Origin: Trebouxia sp. TZW2008
Taxonomy: Eukaryota; Chlorophyta; Trebouxiophyceae; Trebouxiales; Trebouxiaceae
Direction of reading: 5' to 3'
DNA length: 64,000 nucleotides
NCBI GenBank assembly: GCA_002118135.1
Contig: BDIU01000075.1
Coordinates: 235,323 to 299,322, forward strand
Shown: piece by piece, positions 36,303-44,902 of the stretch
Numbering within the stretch: position 1 is the stretch's first letter
How the letters are laid out: the number at the start of each line of letters is the position of its first letter
Notes under the pieces: generated by a model
Databases searched by the model: none
Seen by the model: the letters and a program-made list of their open reading frames with translations, nothing else
Told to the model about the DNA's origin: nothing
Translations under genes and position numbers: made by a program

Positions 36303-39300
36303 AAGCCATGCTGGACATTTAAGCAAGCATCATGACCTGAAGACTGCAGTGGCTGCACTGAAGCTGCACCGTGTCCTCCTTTGACTGGTCTTCATGCAGA
36401 ATCAGGTCTCTCCTGCACTCCCAGGGTTGCAATGACTTGTTGACTGTGAAGCTTGATGTGACACAGACGGCTGGCCTTGCTGCTGCCTATGACTGAAGCC
36501 TGCTGCTGCTACACGTGAGTGACGCCTGTTGCTGCCACCCATGCCCAAGGCTTGTTGCTGCTAACTATGACGAAGCCCTGTTGCTGATGCCTGTGACTGA
36601 GCCATGTCCCTGCTCAGCCACACGCAGTTCTGCAAAGGCATAGTCTCAAAAAGTGTCATCAGATGTCAACACTTTTCTTTGTTTGGTTCAGCCTTTCATC
36701 AGCGGGACATTCAACTTTTCTTTGAGGCAAACACTGATCAGCTGCCTTTGGTTGCCAGACACATTCACCTGTGCTTTCAAGCCAGGAAGTCCAATGATTT
36801 CCTGCTGATTTGCCTTGTCACAATTGTCTGCTATATGAAAAGAGTCACATCTGGCTCCCTATCCCGGACTGTAAATTCTATTGATGGATTCATCGAGCAA
36901 ACCTAAAGCAAGCAACTCCTGTCTGTGCTCAGGTGCAAGCCATGCTGGACACATATGCAAGCAAGTACCATGACCTGAAGGCTCCAAGGAAGCTGAAGTG
37001 GAAGCCAGCTCTAGGCAGTGTCACTCTGAGCGTCAGAGTGGGCGCAGACACTGTAGATCTGACCGTCACTCCTCTTCATGCCACCATCATCATGCACTTC
37101 CAGGCAAGTCATGCTGGTGTTTTAGTGCACAAGCAGTCAACACGTCAACCAATCGCTTGATGTGGCAAGTTGCTGCTGACAGTGTGGATCTGTCTGTCAC
37201 TTCTCTTCATGCCACCATCATCAGACATTTCCACCAAGTCATGCTTGCCATTCAGTGCTTCCATCATTCAGCCAGACACAACATTGCCCAACTGCCTGAT
37301 GTGGCAAGTTGGTGCTGACAGTCTGGACCTGACCGTTACTCCTCTTCATGCCACTGTCATCATGCACTTCCAGGCAAGTCGTGCTAGCATTTCAGTGCAT
37401 TCATGGTTGAATTAGCGGAAACAATCATCAACTGCTTGATGTGGCAACTTGGTGCTGACTGTGAGGATCTCACTGTTACTCCTCTTCGACTCAGCATCAT
37501 CAGACATTTCCAGCAAGTCGTGCTGGCCTGTCAGTGCACAAGCAGCCAACACATCAACCGTTTGCTTGATGTGGCAAGTTGCTGCTGACAGTCTGGATCT
37601 GATCGTTACTCCTTCTCCATGCCACAATCTTCAGACACTTCCAGCAAGTCATGCTGGCCATTCAGTGCATTCATCATTGCAACAGCCAAAAAAATCGTCC
37701 GCCACTTGATATGGTAACTTGGCGCTGACTGTGTGCATCTAACCTTCTGCCTTCTCCATGCTGCCATCATCAGATATGTGCAGCAAGTCATGCTGGCCAT
37801 TCAGTGCATTCTGCATTGCATCAGGAAAAAAATCGTCCACCGCTTGATGTGGTACTTTGGCGAACTGTGTGGATCTAAGCTTCTCCCTCTGATGCCACCA
37901 TCAACATGCACTTCTGGGCAAGTCACTCTTGCGGTTTTGATCATATTGTAACCACAACATCAATTGACCAAACATGTCATGGATGAATTGCCCCATTGAC
38001 CCAGTTGAATAAACGCTTGATCACAGGATGTGGCGGTTGATGATAGGTGACTTGTGGTCTAGTTGCGGGATGCGGCTCATGATTTCACGGCTTGAAATGG
38101 ATGCGGCGCTTGTCATCAAGCAGCTCTGTGCAACAGCATGCCTGTTGTTGGGCTTAAACCAAAAAGTACACATCTCAGCATCTGGCCATAGCGCCAAGTG
38201 CTGTTCAGTCACCCATCAGCTCACCACTGCAGTGATGCTCTGTTGAAAGCAGGAGGATTGAGTTTGGTACATGGGTTCTCTGTTGCAGGAGCGTGCAAGC
38301 TGGCGAGCAAGTGAGCTAGCTAAGCTCATGGAGTTGCCATTGCCCAAGCTGCGCATGGGCGTTGTCTTCTGGATCAACCAAGGTACACAAGTCGTCCCAT
38401 TGTGAAATTCACCACCACACATGCATTACTGCACTCTCTGGCCAAGGTCTGCGATATGCAAATTTGAGGACCTTGCTGCATGTAGTGCTGGCATCCATGC
38501 ATTCAGCTGGACAGGTCAAGCGTATGCCTTATGCGAGCGAGGAACTGCTGCTGATGCATACTCTCCAGTTGTCATAGCAATTTTTATGCAGCAAGCAGAT
38601 GGCCTGCAAATTTGTTTTAACATAAGGGCATTGGCAACAAGAGAGTAATCAGGCTGTATACATATATATTAAATATGAGATATATATTGTGTATAACATA
38701 ATATATATTTGTAACAATACAATATATATTACATGCAGGGTTGCTCACAGAGAGTAGAGGCAAAGCTGGCGATGCAACATACACTCGAGTTGAGCAGCTC
38801 ATTGAGTCTGACGCCAACCGCGCTGCTGGGCGGGAAACCAGTGCATCTTTGGCGCCAGAAAATGAGCCGCCCTTGGCGTCAGTGCAAGATATCATACGCC
38901 AGGTAAAGTTTCTCTATCTTCTGGACTTCAAGCAGCAGAAAAAGTATGTGCCTACTAGCATCATAACGGGAGCCTCTGTGCACAGAAGCAGCCTGAAGCC
39001 TTCACTTCCACCATTCGCTGAACGAATATACAGGTTTGGGTGTATGAATCCAGTGCTAGAGCCGTAATTAGTCGTAAATTGAGTGTGTAAGTTGCATTTC
39101 TGTTTGCTTGCAATCCCTGCATGTGAAACTGCCATTTTCTGTATGAAAAAGAAAACAAAAAGAAAAGTCTACGCCGTTAGGCGTCATAACGGGAGCCTCT
39201 GTCTACAGAGGCAGCCTGAGAATTTTGTGTATGCTATAGCTGAGCCGGCTGTGAAGTGCAAGTATGCTGCAGAAGCAATTGACATTGTTCTGCCCTGCAA

Positions 39301-39784
39301 TGCAGCATCAGCGTGGTTTCTCATTGGCTGCACTTCTGCTGACCAGCGGTTTTACCTTTGCATTGTTTTGTTGGATTGTGTCTGCAGTTGCACATGCGTT
39401 TTGCCCTTGCCCTTGCCCTTGGACCGGATGGGCAAAACATAAGAGTCTGCCAACTTGGTGCAACAATCTTTTGTTGCTGCTGGGAAACACTACTGGAAAT
39501 ACAGGGAATGGCGTAGATGTCCCATTCTGGTGTTGTCAGTATCATATCAGCTTCTTGTGTCACAGGATATGGCGGTGTATGAGACCTATATTATGGGCAT
39601 GCTCACCAACTTTGATGCTGGAATGCCGTTAGACCGCATTCACAACATGCTAAAGATGTTTGTGGTGGATCCGCCATATGACAAGTCAGCAGATCAGCTG
39701 GCAGCCTTTCTAGGAAGGCTGGTTTTGGAGGAAAAGCTCATTCTGCAAGGAGAACTGTTCAGAAAACGAAGCTCGACAAGATGA
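26358..39784 (+). CDS. APC2: Anaphase-promoting complex subunit 2 (cullin-like)
   Basis: Sixteen exons: 26358-26423, 26505-26675, 26725-26829, 27143-27323, 27550-27770, 29110-29268, 30580-30805, 31219-31290, 31767-31933, 33399-33580, 34096-34210, 35383-35571, 36933-37103, 38289-38382, 38739-38902 and 39566-39784 (stop). They give about 833 residues, against 822 in human, and every phase agrees. Diagnostic segments: YETVGQLRIKEMFDIVVDYP, DIIEQYVSTIKTLREVDPT, REYLRSRRDTIRCIV, SWQPDPIDADPSRS, HDIISMLVGIYGSKELFI, REIRTLELLKLRFGDA, VMLKDIADSKRINANIK, SALFWPP, and the C-terminal winged helix DRIHNMLKMFVV. APC2 is the cullin scaffold of the APC/C ubiquitin ligase; it binds the RING subunit APC11 and the E2 near its C-terminus. 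Introns 10, 12 and 13 start with GC. Eight junction arrays inflate the gene to 13.4 kb for about 2.5 kb of coding sequence. A TGTAA polyadenylation-like motif follows about 30 nt after the stop. Confidence 0.95.
28198..29109 (+). repeat. Five acceptor-side copies of APC2 exon 6 start
   Basis: Copies of the exon start (AESEEAYT..VVCQHVQ) carry the landmark gtgtcag at 28231, 28416, 28600, 28775 and 28958, with the real exon at 29142. Spacings are 185, 184, 175, 183 and 184 bp. The copies carry stops, indels or broken continuations such as TGAGTAAGG in the fourth. Confidence 0.9.
29340..29945 (+). repeat. Five donor-side copies of APC2 exon 6 end
   Basis: The exon end (AVPLDFLRLLL then GTGAG) has landmark gtgcctct at 29233 (real), with copies at 29371, 29499, 29637, 29765 and 29903. 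Spacings alternate 138, 128, 138, 128, 138 bp. Copies 2 and 4 resemble each other, as do 3 and 5, so the array is built of 266-bp dimers. Confidence 0.9.
30200..30579 (+). repeat. Two acceptor-side copies of APC2 exon 7
   Basis: Copies of QWQSRL..YETVGQ.RIKEM begin at about 30200 and 30390, before the real exon at 30580 (spacing about 180 and 185 bp). They keep over 100 bp of exon similarity but diverge in the part that reads VVDYPESGPAVQD in the real exon. Confidence 0.9.
30852..30914 (+). repeat. TTGC/CTTG tetranucleotide microsatellite
   Basis: A run of gcttgcttgcctgcttgctt with TTTG interruptions, directly after the exon 7 donor of APC2. Confidence 0.9.
31934..32260 (+). repeat. Two donor-side copies of APC2 exon 9
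   Basis: The end of exon 9 (TMLTDDSGGASAEG then ESLFEELKRNVAD) is repeated with the landmark ctcgggcgg at 31861 (real), 32022 and 32182, 160-161 bp apart. The first copy has a deletion that shifts frame before its GT; the second stays open and ends GATGTGACG. Confidence 0.9.
32450..33398 (+). repeat. Five acceptor-side copies of APC2 exon 10
   Basis: The acidic exon start (EAETDEAALASAESWQPDPI) recurs with landmark ggcagcca at 32543, 32724, 32899, 33077 and 33263; the real exon is at 33460. Spacings are 175-197 bp. The third and fourth copies have diverged most. A short CTG run (about 32448-32475) precedes the first copy. Confidence 0.9.
34427..35382 (+). repeat. Six acceptor-side copies of APC2 exon 12
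   Basis: The exon start (VMLKDIADSKRINANIKALP) is repeated with landmark gctgacagc at 34445, 34593, 34766, 34939, 35088 and 35250 (the last altered); the real exon is at 35401. Two mini-copies of the ctgcaggtca..gctgacagc junction lie at 34703 and 34876, again 173 bp apart, showing that a larger unit was itself duplicated. Confidence 0.9.
35572..36165 (+). repeat. Four donor-side copies of APC2 exon 12
   Basis: The exon end (SALFWPPQQQDTLKLPSQ) recurs around 35671, 35822, 35962 and 36114, spaced 140-152 bp. The real exon is followed by GCAAGG, whereas the copies are followed by GTCC, GTAA, GTAT and GTCA. The copies have stops (such as TGTAAACTG) or altered codons. Confidence 0.9.
36219..36302 (+). 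repeat. Pure GCT/GTT trinucleotide run
   Basis: About 80 bp of gctgttgctgctgct-type repeat in APC2 intron 12, directly after the exon 12 donor copies. It reads poly-Ala on the minus strand, but no gene is supported there. Confidence 0.9.
37104..37925 (+). repeat. Six donor-side copies of APC2 exon 13
   Basis: The exon end (VGADTVDLTVTPLHATIIMHFQ in the real copy, two pieces shown here: TVDLTVTPL and IIMHFQ) is repeated at about 37212, 37351, 37489, 37622, 37762 and 37895, with periods of 131-140 bp. Most copies have cagcaagtc instead of the real CAG-GCAAGTC donor. Confidence 0.9.
38650..38730. repeat. AT-rich tract in APC2 intron 14
   Basis: About 80 bp of tatata/atatatt sequence immediately before the exon 15 acceptor, unlike the balanced composition elsewhere. 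Confidence 0.8.
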
Positions 39785-40245
39785 CTGCTGGACAGGAGGC
39801 AAGCAAGTATGTGCCTGTAACACTTTCAAAAGCGTCACATGTCCCTGCCAAAACTTGGCATGATCTGACAATGCACCTGCAGGAGCTCAACGGTTGCAAC
39901 AACGTCGTGCATAAGTCAGTGTGCATGTATGTGCAGTCACCAAGACCAGAACTGACGAGTTATGCAGGCGTATAGAGCAAAAGTGCTAGGGCCCTGCGAA
40001 TCAGCCTTGAATGCACCAACGACATACCAATGTCCAGCTCTGTGCAAGTGATTTATCAAGCATTGCATGCAATCCAAAGGTGGCAGCGCAGCAAGCATGC
40101 CAAATTTCTTTGCGCTTGTAATCTGTTGGGCGGCCTGCAAGCAGGGAAGTTATTGCTGCGCCTGTCATGTTTTGCATGCTATCGAGGTCTACGAGCAGCA
40201 GAGTCTGTAAGTATGTACGCATGTGGCATGACATGTTACTGAGTA
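39785..40245. other. Spacer between APC2 and the pogo-like element
   Basis: APC2 3' flank with no coding frame I can support. The TA immediately left of the element (40244-40245) is its target duplication. Confidence 0.4.
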
Positions 40246-41003
40246 CAGTAACATCTCGATGTAACAACCGCACTGGTTACCAGAAAATTTGTTGTTACAT
40301 CAAATTGTTGCTAGTTTGAAGTAACAACAAACAACCCCTAAATGTTATTACAACGAGAGATGGCTGTAACTGCCAGAATAATGAGTCATTTCAAATGAAA
40401 ACAGGTGCACGTGGTCCAGTTTGGCTGGATGCTCAGTGCCAAACATCAAAAGCAGCAATTCACTGATGTATTAAGCCCATGGCAGAATTTGTCTTAAAAA
40501 GCTGTGAAGTACGATGTGCTGCTTTGCTGACACGAGAAACCAGCATCTTGGCCACTTTGTCACTGAATCTTTGCAAGGTGATCTCATCTTCAGCAGAGAA
40601 CTGAGGATTGTCTGCCATGAAAGCTGCAAAGCCCTTGAGCTGTTGTTTCATGTCATGCAGTACTTGCGTGACTGTAGGGCGCTTCAGATCTTTGCCTAGC
40701 TTTTCTGCTGCAAGCCTGGTCAGCTTGTCGTGAGACAAGTCCCTGTTGCTCTTGGCTAACTCACAGATCGCTTTGCGATCAGCGTCACTCAACTGCACCC
40801 TGGTTTTCGCAGGCTTTGCACTCATAGTCCGCTGTCTATAAGAACAAATACACTAGGACGCGCCGGCATCGGCGGATGCTATATCGAGCGTTGTTGCTGT
40901 TATAGCGAGCGTCTACACAGTGCGACAAAACCCGTTCCCGGTTTTTTGGTTGTTACATCGAGATTGTTGTTACGTCGAGCGTTGTTACATCGAGATGTTA
41001 CTG
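40246..41003 (-). mobile_element. Non-autonomous pogo/Tigger-like DNA transposon
   Basis: Perfect 23-bp terminal inverted repeats, at 40246-40268 and 40981-41003, begin CAGTAACATCTCGATG. The element is flanked by TA on both sides (40244-40245 and 41004-41005), the target site duplication of Tc1/mariner/pogo elements; a CAGT start is typical of pogo/Tigger. Subterminal copies of gttgttacatc occur near both ends. It encodes only a short DNA-binding-type protein and no DDE transposase. The perfect ends and intact ORF suggest recent insertion. Its sequence is CG-rich near 40850-40985, unlike its surroundings. Confidence 0.85.
40460..40825 (-). CDS. CENP-B/Psq-type helix-turn-helix protein of the pogo-like element
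   Basis: A single uninterrupted frame of 121 residues lies wholly between the terminal repeats. Residues about 8-60 look like the N-terminal helix-turn-helix (Psq/CENP-B N) of pogo transposases: VQLSDADRKAICELAKSN, then HDKLTRLAAEKLGKDL, then RPTVTQVLHD. The second CENP-B HTH and the DDE catalytic domain are absent. The remainder is a helical tail (ITLQRFSDKVAKMLVSRV). It may bind the terminal repeats, where it could act as a repressor or as a domesticated DNA-binding protein; both roles are inference. Family assignment rests on the motif pattern plus the element's ends. Confidence 0.6.
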   Translation of the reverse strand: MSAKPAKTRVQLSDADRKAICELAKSNRDLSHDKLTRLAAEKLGKDLKRPTVTQVLHDMKQQLKGFAAFMADNPQFSAEDEITLQRFSDKVAKMLVSRVSKAAHRTSQLFKTNSAMGLIHQ

Positions 41004-41005
41004 TA

Positions 41006-41297
41006 GTTGCATCAAGGGTACGTTACCAAAGGGTACGTGCAGATCGGTCGACCATGCATAGAGCCCTTTCGAAAGCTATTGCGGTGTTGAAATAGCTTCA
41101 ACCTGAGAAAGCAAAAGAGCGAAAGAGGAATGGCAGCTATACCGTACTCACAAGAACAACTGCGAAGAAGAAGAGGAGAGTTGTAGCTAGACTGGTTAGC
41201 GCTCTTGGAAATCAAATCGGCACTGATCGAGAGCAGCAAGCAGCTATTGCTATTGCTGTTGCCAGCGCTGGCGTCCCTGATTGGTGCATGAAGATCA
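41006..41297. other. Short 5' flank of the LRR gene
   Basis: Upstream of the LRR gene. A basic open frame of about 70 codons (about 41094-41317, stop inside the next gene's start) has no ATG near its start and no recognisable family. Confidence 0.3.
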
Positions 41298-43067
41298 ATG
41301 CCAATGTCGAACGCTAGCTTTGCTTTGTCTCTGCTTGACGTGTTGCACCATGTGCCAAGACTCGTGGACTTTCTGGACTCAAGGTCACGCCAGTCCCTGC
41401 TATCTTGCGGGCGATACTTGCGCCATAAAGTTCACGATGAGGCATCCGCAATCAAGATAATATTGGATACTTCTACAGCACGTCAAGCTCTACCACTACA
41501 AACAGTCACGCTTCTGTCACGGGGAGGTTGGAAGCGCCTGCAGCGCCTCGAGCTGAACTCCAAGGCTCAACAAAGACAGCTGTATTCTTTCGGAGAAGGT
41601 CAACAGCAGCTGGATGAAACCGCGATCTCCGAACTGGTCAAGGGTGCTTGGCCACAGCTGACAACTCTTGCGCTTAGACGAGGAGTGCTTTGTGACAGTG
41701 CTGCTCAATGCTTAGCCACCGCACAGTGGCCGAACCTTTGCACGCTGCACCTTTCTGATACAATACTGGATAGGGAAGCAATGCAAGCACTGTGCAAGGC
41801 CCCGTGGCCCTTGGAAACTCTCACTCTGAGGAATAACTCTCTGGAAGGCATTGCATTTACGGCTCTATATGATAGCGATTGGCCACTTCTTTGTGCCCTC
41901 ACTTTGGACAGCAATCCCTTTGTCTTTTCTGCACGGAATACTATTACAGATGCGTTCAGGGCAAACATCATGCACCTTACCAGCCTCAGCCTATGCGGAG
42001 TCAGTATAGACGCAGAGACCATGACGCAACTGGCTGCTTGCCAAAGATACTCATTACAAGTTCTGTGCCTGAAAAGGGCAATAATGGCCCCTGGCGCTGT
42101 GGTTGCCCTAGCACGTGGAGGCTTTGTGCACCTGTACTCTCTTGATTTGACTTGCGCCCCCAGCCAAGGCATTTTATCTTTGCATGAAGCCAACTGGCCA
42201 GAAATGGAGGAGATTGATTTCAGTGGGAGCAAACTGCAGTCACAGCACGTACAAGTGCTGACATCTGTGATGGCAAGCTGGACCAACCTTTCTAGCCTTG
42301 CGTTGAATGATTGCTTCAACAGGCCTGATGATGGCCACAGACTGTTGACAAGAAGTTGGGAGTCTTTGCAGGAATTGTCTTTGGCTTGCAACAAGCTGCA
42401 GACAAAACAGATTGCTGCCCTGGCTACAACATTCTTACCTATGCTATGGAAGCTTGATGTCAGCAACAACAGTCTGCCTGCAGAAGCAGCTGCACACCTT
42501 TTCATTGCTAGCTGGCCACAGCTGCAAGACCTACACATTCAAGGCAACAACTTAGAACTTGGGAACAGCTACTTGCAACGTATGTCTAGAGTATGCAGCA
42601 GGCTGCAAAGCTTAAGGCTCACTATAAGCAGCATCAAGGACATAGCAAATGAGTCTACGACCACAGAGAATTCAGCCATTGTGGCATTTGAAGAGGCTTT
42701 GCTGGTTGCCAGCTCTTCACTTGTGTTAAGAAATGACTGCAAAGAGCTGGCTTTACATTTAGACTCTTGTTTGCAAAGCGTCTGTCAGAACATCTCCTTC
42801 AAGGTGCCAGAGTTCCGCACTGGCTCTCTGTCGGTGACTGAGGTCCAATGCTGGCACCCTGAAGGAATAGCAAAGTATGCAAGCTTGCTTGGTTCCTACC
42901 TCTTTGAGTTTAGGTCAGGTGATCTTTTTGACCATTGGCCATGCATGCAAAACTTGGTATTTGACTTTTTGCTGTTGGGCAAACGGTTTGAAGTGAATGC
43001 AGATTTGGCAAGCAATCCGTCAGCACAGCTCATTACAGTTGCATGTTTCCCAAACAGAAGCAAGTGA
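41298..43067 (+). CDS. Intronless F-box-like leucine-rich-repeat protein
   Basis: One open frame of 589 residues without introns, striking next to genes with up to 15. The N-terminus (LLDVLHHVPRLVDFLDSR then LLSCGRYLRHKV) resembles a degenerate F-box. About 12 irregular LRRs follow, with W-P-x-L-x-x-L-x-L repeats such as WPQLTTLALRRG, WPNLCTLHLSD and WPQLQDLHIQGNN, a pattern of ribonuclease-inhibitor-like LRRs. The C-terminal 130 residues have no repeat. A role as a substrate receptor in an SCF-type ligase is possible but not shown. A TGTAA motif lies about 35 nt after the stop. Lack of introns may mean retroposition; no poly-A tract was seen. Confidence 0.75.
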   Translation: MPMSNASFALSLLDVLHHVPRLVDFLDSRSRQSLLSCGRYLRHKVHDEASAIKIILDTSTARQALPLQTVTLLSRGGWKRLQRLELNSKAQQRQLYSFGEGQQQLDETAISELVKGAWPQLTTLALRRGVLCDSAAQCLATAQWPNLCTLHLSDTILDREAMQALCKAPWPLETLTLRNNSLEGIAFTALYDSDWPLLCALTLDSNPFVFSARNTITDAFRANIMHLTSLSLCGVSIDAETMTQLAACQRYSLQVLCLKRAIMAPGAVVALARGGFVHLYSLDLTCAPSQGILSLHEANWPEMEEIDFSGSKLQSQHVQVLTSVMASWTNLSSLALNDCFNRPDDGHRLLTRSWESLQELSLACNKLQTKQIAALATTFLPMLWKLDVSNNSLPAEAAAHLFIASWPQLQDLHIQGNNLELGNSYLQRMSRVCSRLQSLRLTISSIKDIANESTTTENSAIVAFEEALLVASSSLVLRNDCKELALHLDSCLQSVCQNISFKVPEFRTGSLSVTEVQCWHPEGIAKYASLLGSYLFEFRSGDLFDHWPCMQNLVFDFLLLGKRFEVNADLASNPSAQLITVACFPNRSK

Positions 43068-44125
43068 AGATGATGTTGTCCTCTGATAGTTGTCATTTTC
43101 AATTTGTAAGCTTCAGAGCAATAGTCGTAGTCCTCGACTTTGATAGCAGTACATGTCGATTAGCATAGTATGTGATGTATGTCCATGTCAACGTTGCAAG
43201 AACGGTTCAACTTCCACCGACCATTATCACTGACAATTTATGAAAAACTTTGTACACTGTCCTCATCCAAAGCATGAATGTTCATTGGCAGCTGTATGTT
43301 AAGACTAGCTGAGTGCCACTCAACAATATGTATTGCAATTAAGCGCTTCGTGCATGCCTCGAACAAACAACAGTCGGAGCACAGCTGATGCATATGCCAA
43401 AGGCTATAAAACACATATTTCGATCAGAAACAAACAGGAGAGTGTCAAATTGAGGTTGCTGAATTCACTCACATGGACAAGCTGGTGAAGAGCTGCAAAA
43501 GATAAGTGGAAAAGCATATTACAAGAGTTAAGCATACAGCTGCTGATGGCAAGCAATTGACATGTGTACAGCTCGCCGCTGACCTGCTGATGTCCAGAGC
43601 GCATGCTTCATAAAGGCATATGAGAGTGGTGTAGGTAAAACTCATAGGTGGGTTATGCACCCAAAGCCTCAAGCCTATACATACATACATGTTGCATGCC
43701 CTGCTACAGCAAGAGCTGTGAATGGGCTTTGGCGAACAGCTGCATAGGTATAAGACCTAAGATAGGTAAGTTATTGCAACTGGGCTCGTCTTCTGTGCTC
43801 AGCAACAGCAACTTGCCCAACTTGCATGTTAGGTAAGGAGGTGACACACTTTGTGAATGTCTCTTTTCTGACATACTCTGTGCAGCAGCAGCTGCTGAAC
43901 AGAGGTCAGGAAACACTACAACCAAAGTCTTGTTGCCAGCACGCAGCTGGCGCCATAGCAGCTGCATACATGCTACATTCAGCCGATAGTAAGGCAGTCA
44001 CTGCTCAAATTTTTGAGACATTTACAATGCAAGAGGGGCTGTCTGCAATTGCCAGCTTGCTCCTGTTCAATCCAGGCAGGAACATGGCAACCATATTGCA
44101 TTGAGCTATCCCTTCTAGCTGCAGA
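43068..44125. other. Spacer with one possible exon
   Basis: Mostly featureless. After a tgtgcag acceptor an open stretch (about 43888-44104, containing TAQIFETFTMQEGLSAIASL) ends at a TGA and looks protein-like, but no start or partner exon was found, so I do not call a gene. Confidence 0.3.
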
Positions 44126-44566
44126 TTGGCTGTGTATATTCTCACCACTGTGAGCGCTGCAGCTTCTGTAGCTACACGGGTACATGTCCGCAGCTATGAT
44201 AAGGCCAAGCATGGCAAGCCCAGCAAGCACCAGGTTGACCCTCAAGGCCGTCGTGCCTTTGATGTGGCCAGCACTGTCAAGGCGGCTGACATTCCTGACG
44301 CTGTCAAGTCCATCCTGGACAGCTGGAAGTCTGCAGAGGAGATCCCAGGGCACCTACTCATTCCTGGCATGACCTAACTAGAACTGGAACCTAACTGGAA
44401 TGACTCTTCCAAGACCTACAGGCCCAAGGGTTGCTGGATTCCTGGCTGCAAGGTGGACCACAACACCAAAAGCTGTCCGCGCCTTATCAACTACCTGCAG
44501 CTCTACCCAAGACTGGATGGTGCTATTGAATGGGTAACACTCGACCAGTTTCGCACATGCAAATAG
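44126..44566 (+). pseudogene. Gag-like zinc-knuckle remnant with in-frame stop
   Basis: One frame reads AFDVASTVKAADIPDAVKSI and WKSAEEIPGHLLIPGMT, then TAA at 44375-44377, then continues in the same frame through PKGCWIPGCKVDHNTKSCPR to a TAG. The C-x4-C-x3-H-x4-C cluster resembles, but does not exactly match, a retroelement zinc knuckle. No reverse transcriptase, LTR or primer site was seen. Assignment to a retroelement is inference; it could also be a decayed cellular zinc-binding gene. Confidence 0.35.
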
Positions 44567-44655
44567 CAACTACAGGCTGCACACCCCGCTCAATGGAAGC
44601 TGATGCTGCTGCATATGTTGAAGTTACTCGAAAGGTGTTGTCTGTCGAGGCCCTG

Positions 44656-44902
44656 CCAATTTGGGGTATCGCTCTTGCGCTAATTCGTTACAGTGGTTTG
44701 GGAGCCTGGTTCTCTCCTCCCGCTGCGCGCGGCGCATGTCCGATAGCTCGCTTTACACACACGCTAAACAAACACGTCGCCAATGTTTGATTAGCGTGTG
44801 TGTAAAGCGAGCTATCGGACATGCGCCGCGCGCAGCGGGAGGAGAGAACCAGGCTCCCAAACCACTGTAACGAATTAGCGCAAGAGCGATACCCCAAATT
44901 GG
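44656..44902. mobile_element. Near-perfect 119-bp-arm hairpin (foldback element)
   Basis: Arms 44656-44774 and 44784-44902 are inverted repeats with one mismatch (44768 against 44790) around a 9-nt loop. The sequence is CG-rich and has no coding potential; identical frames appear on both strands because of the symmetry. No clear direct target duplication was found (left flank ccctg, right flank gtggt). It is most simply a foldback MITE; the transposase superfamily is unknown. Its near-perfect symmetry implies a recent origin or ongoing gene conversion. Confidence 0.8.

Noticed and set aside
36127..36318. Poly-Ala ORF on the minus strand
   Set aside because: Simple CTG/GTT repeat in APC2 intron 12.
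28198..37925. APC2 echo copies as mutually exclusive exons of the Dscam type
   Set aside because: Almost all copies contain stops, frameshifts or lost donors/acceptors, and most contain only part of an exon, so they cannot substitute for it.
27170..38000. Tandem repeats considered as a CRISPR array
   Set aside because: The genome is eukaryotic, the repeats are imperfect exon-derived copies, and there are no unique spacers of constant length or cas genes.
41094..41317. Basic roughly 70-codon open frame before the LRR gene
   Set aside because: It has no ATG near its start, overlaps the LRR start and has no recognised family.
41705..42538. 277-codon minus-strand ORF opposite the LRR gene
   Set aside because: Antisense shadow; the plus frame has regular LRRs and the minus frame is Cys/Ser-rich without motifs.
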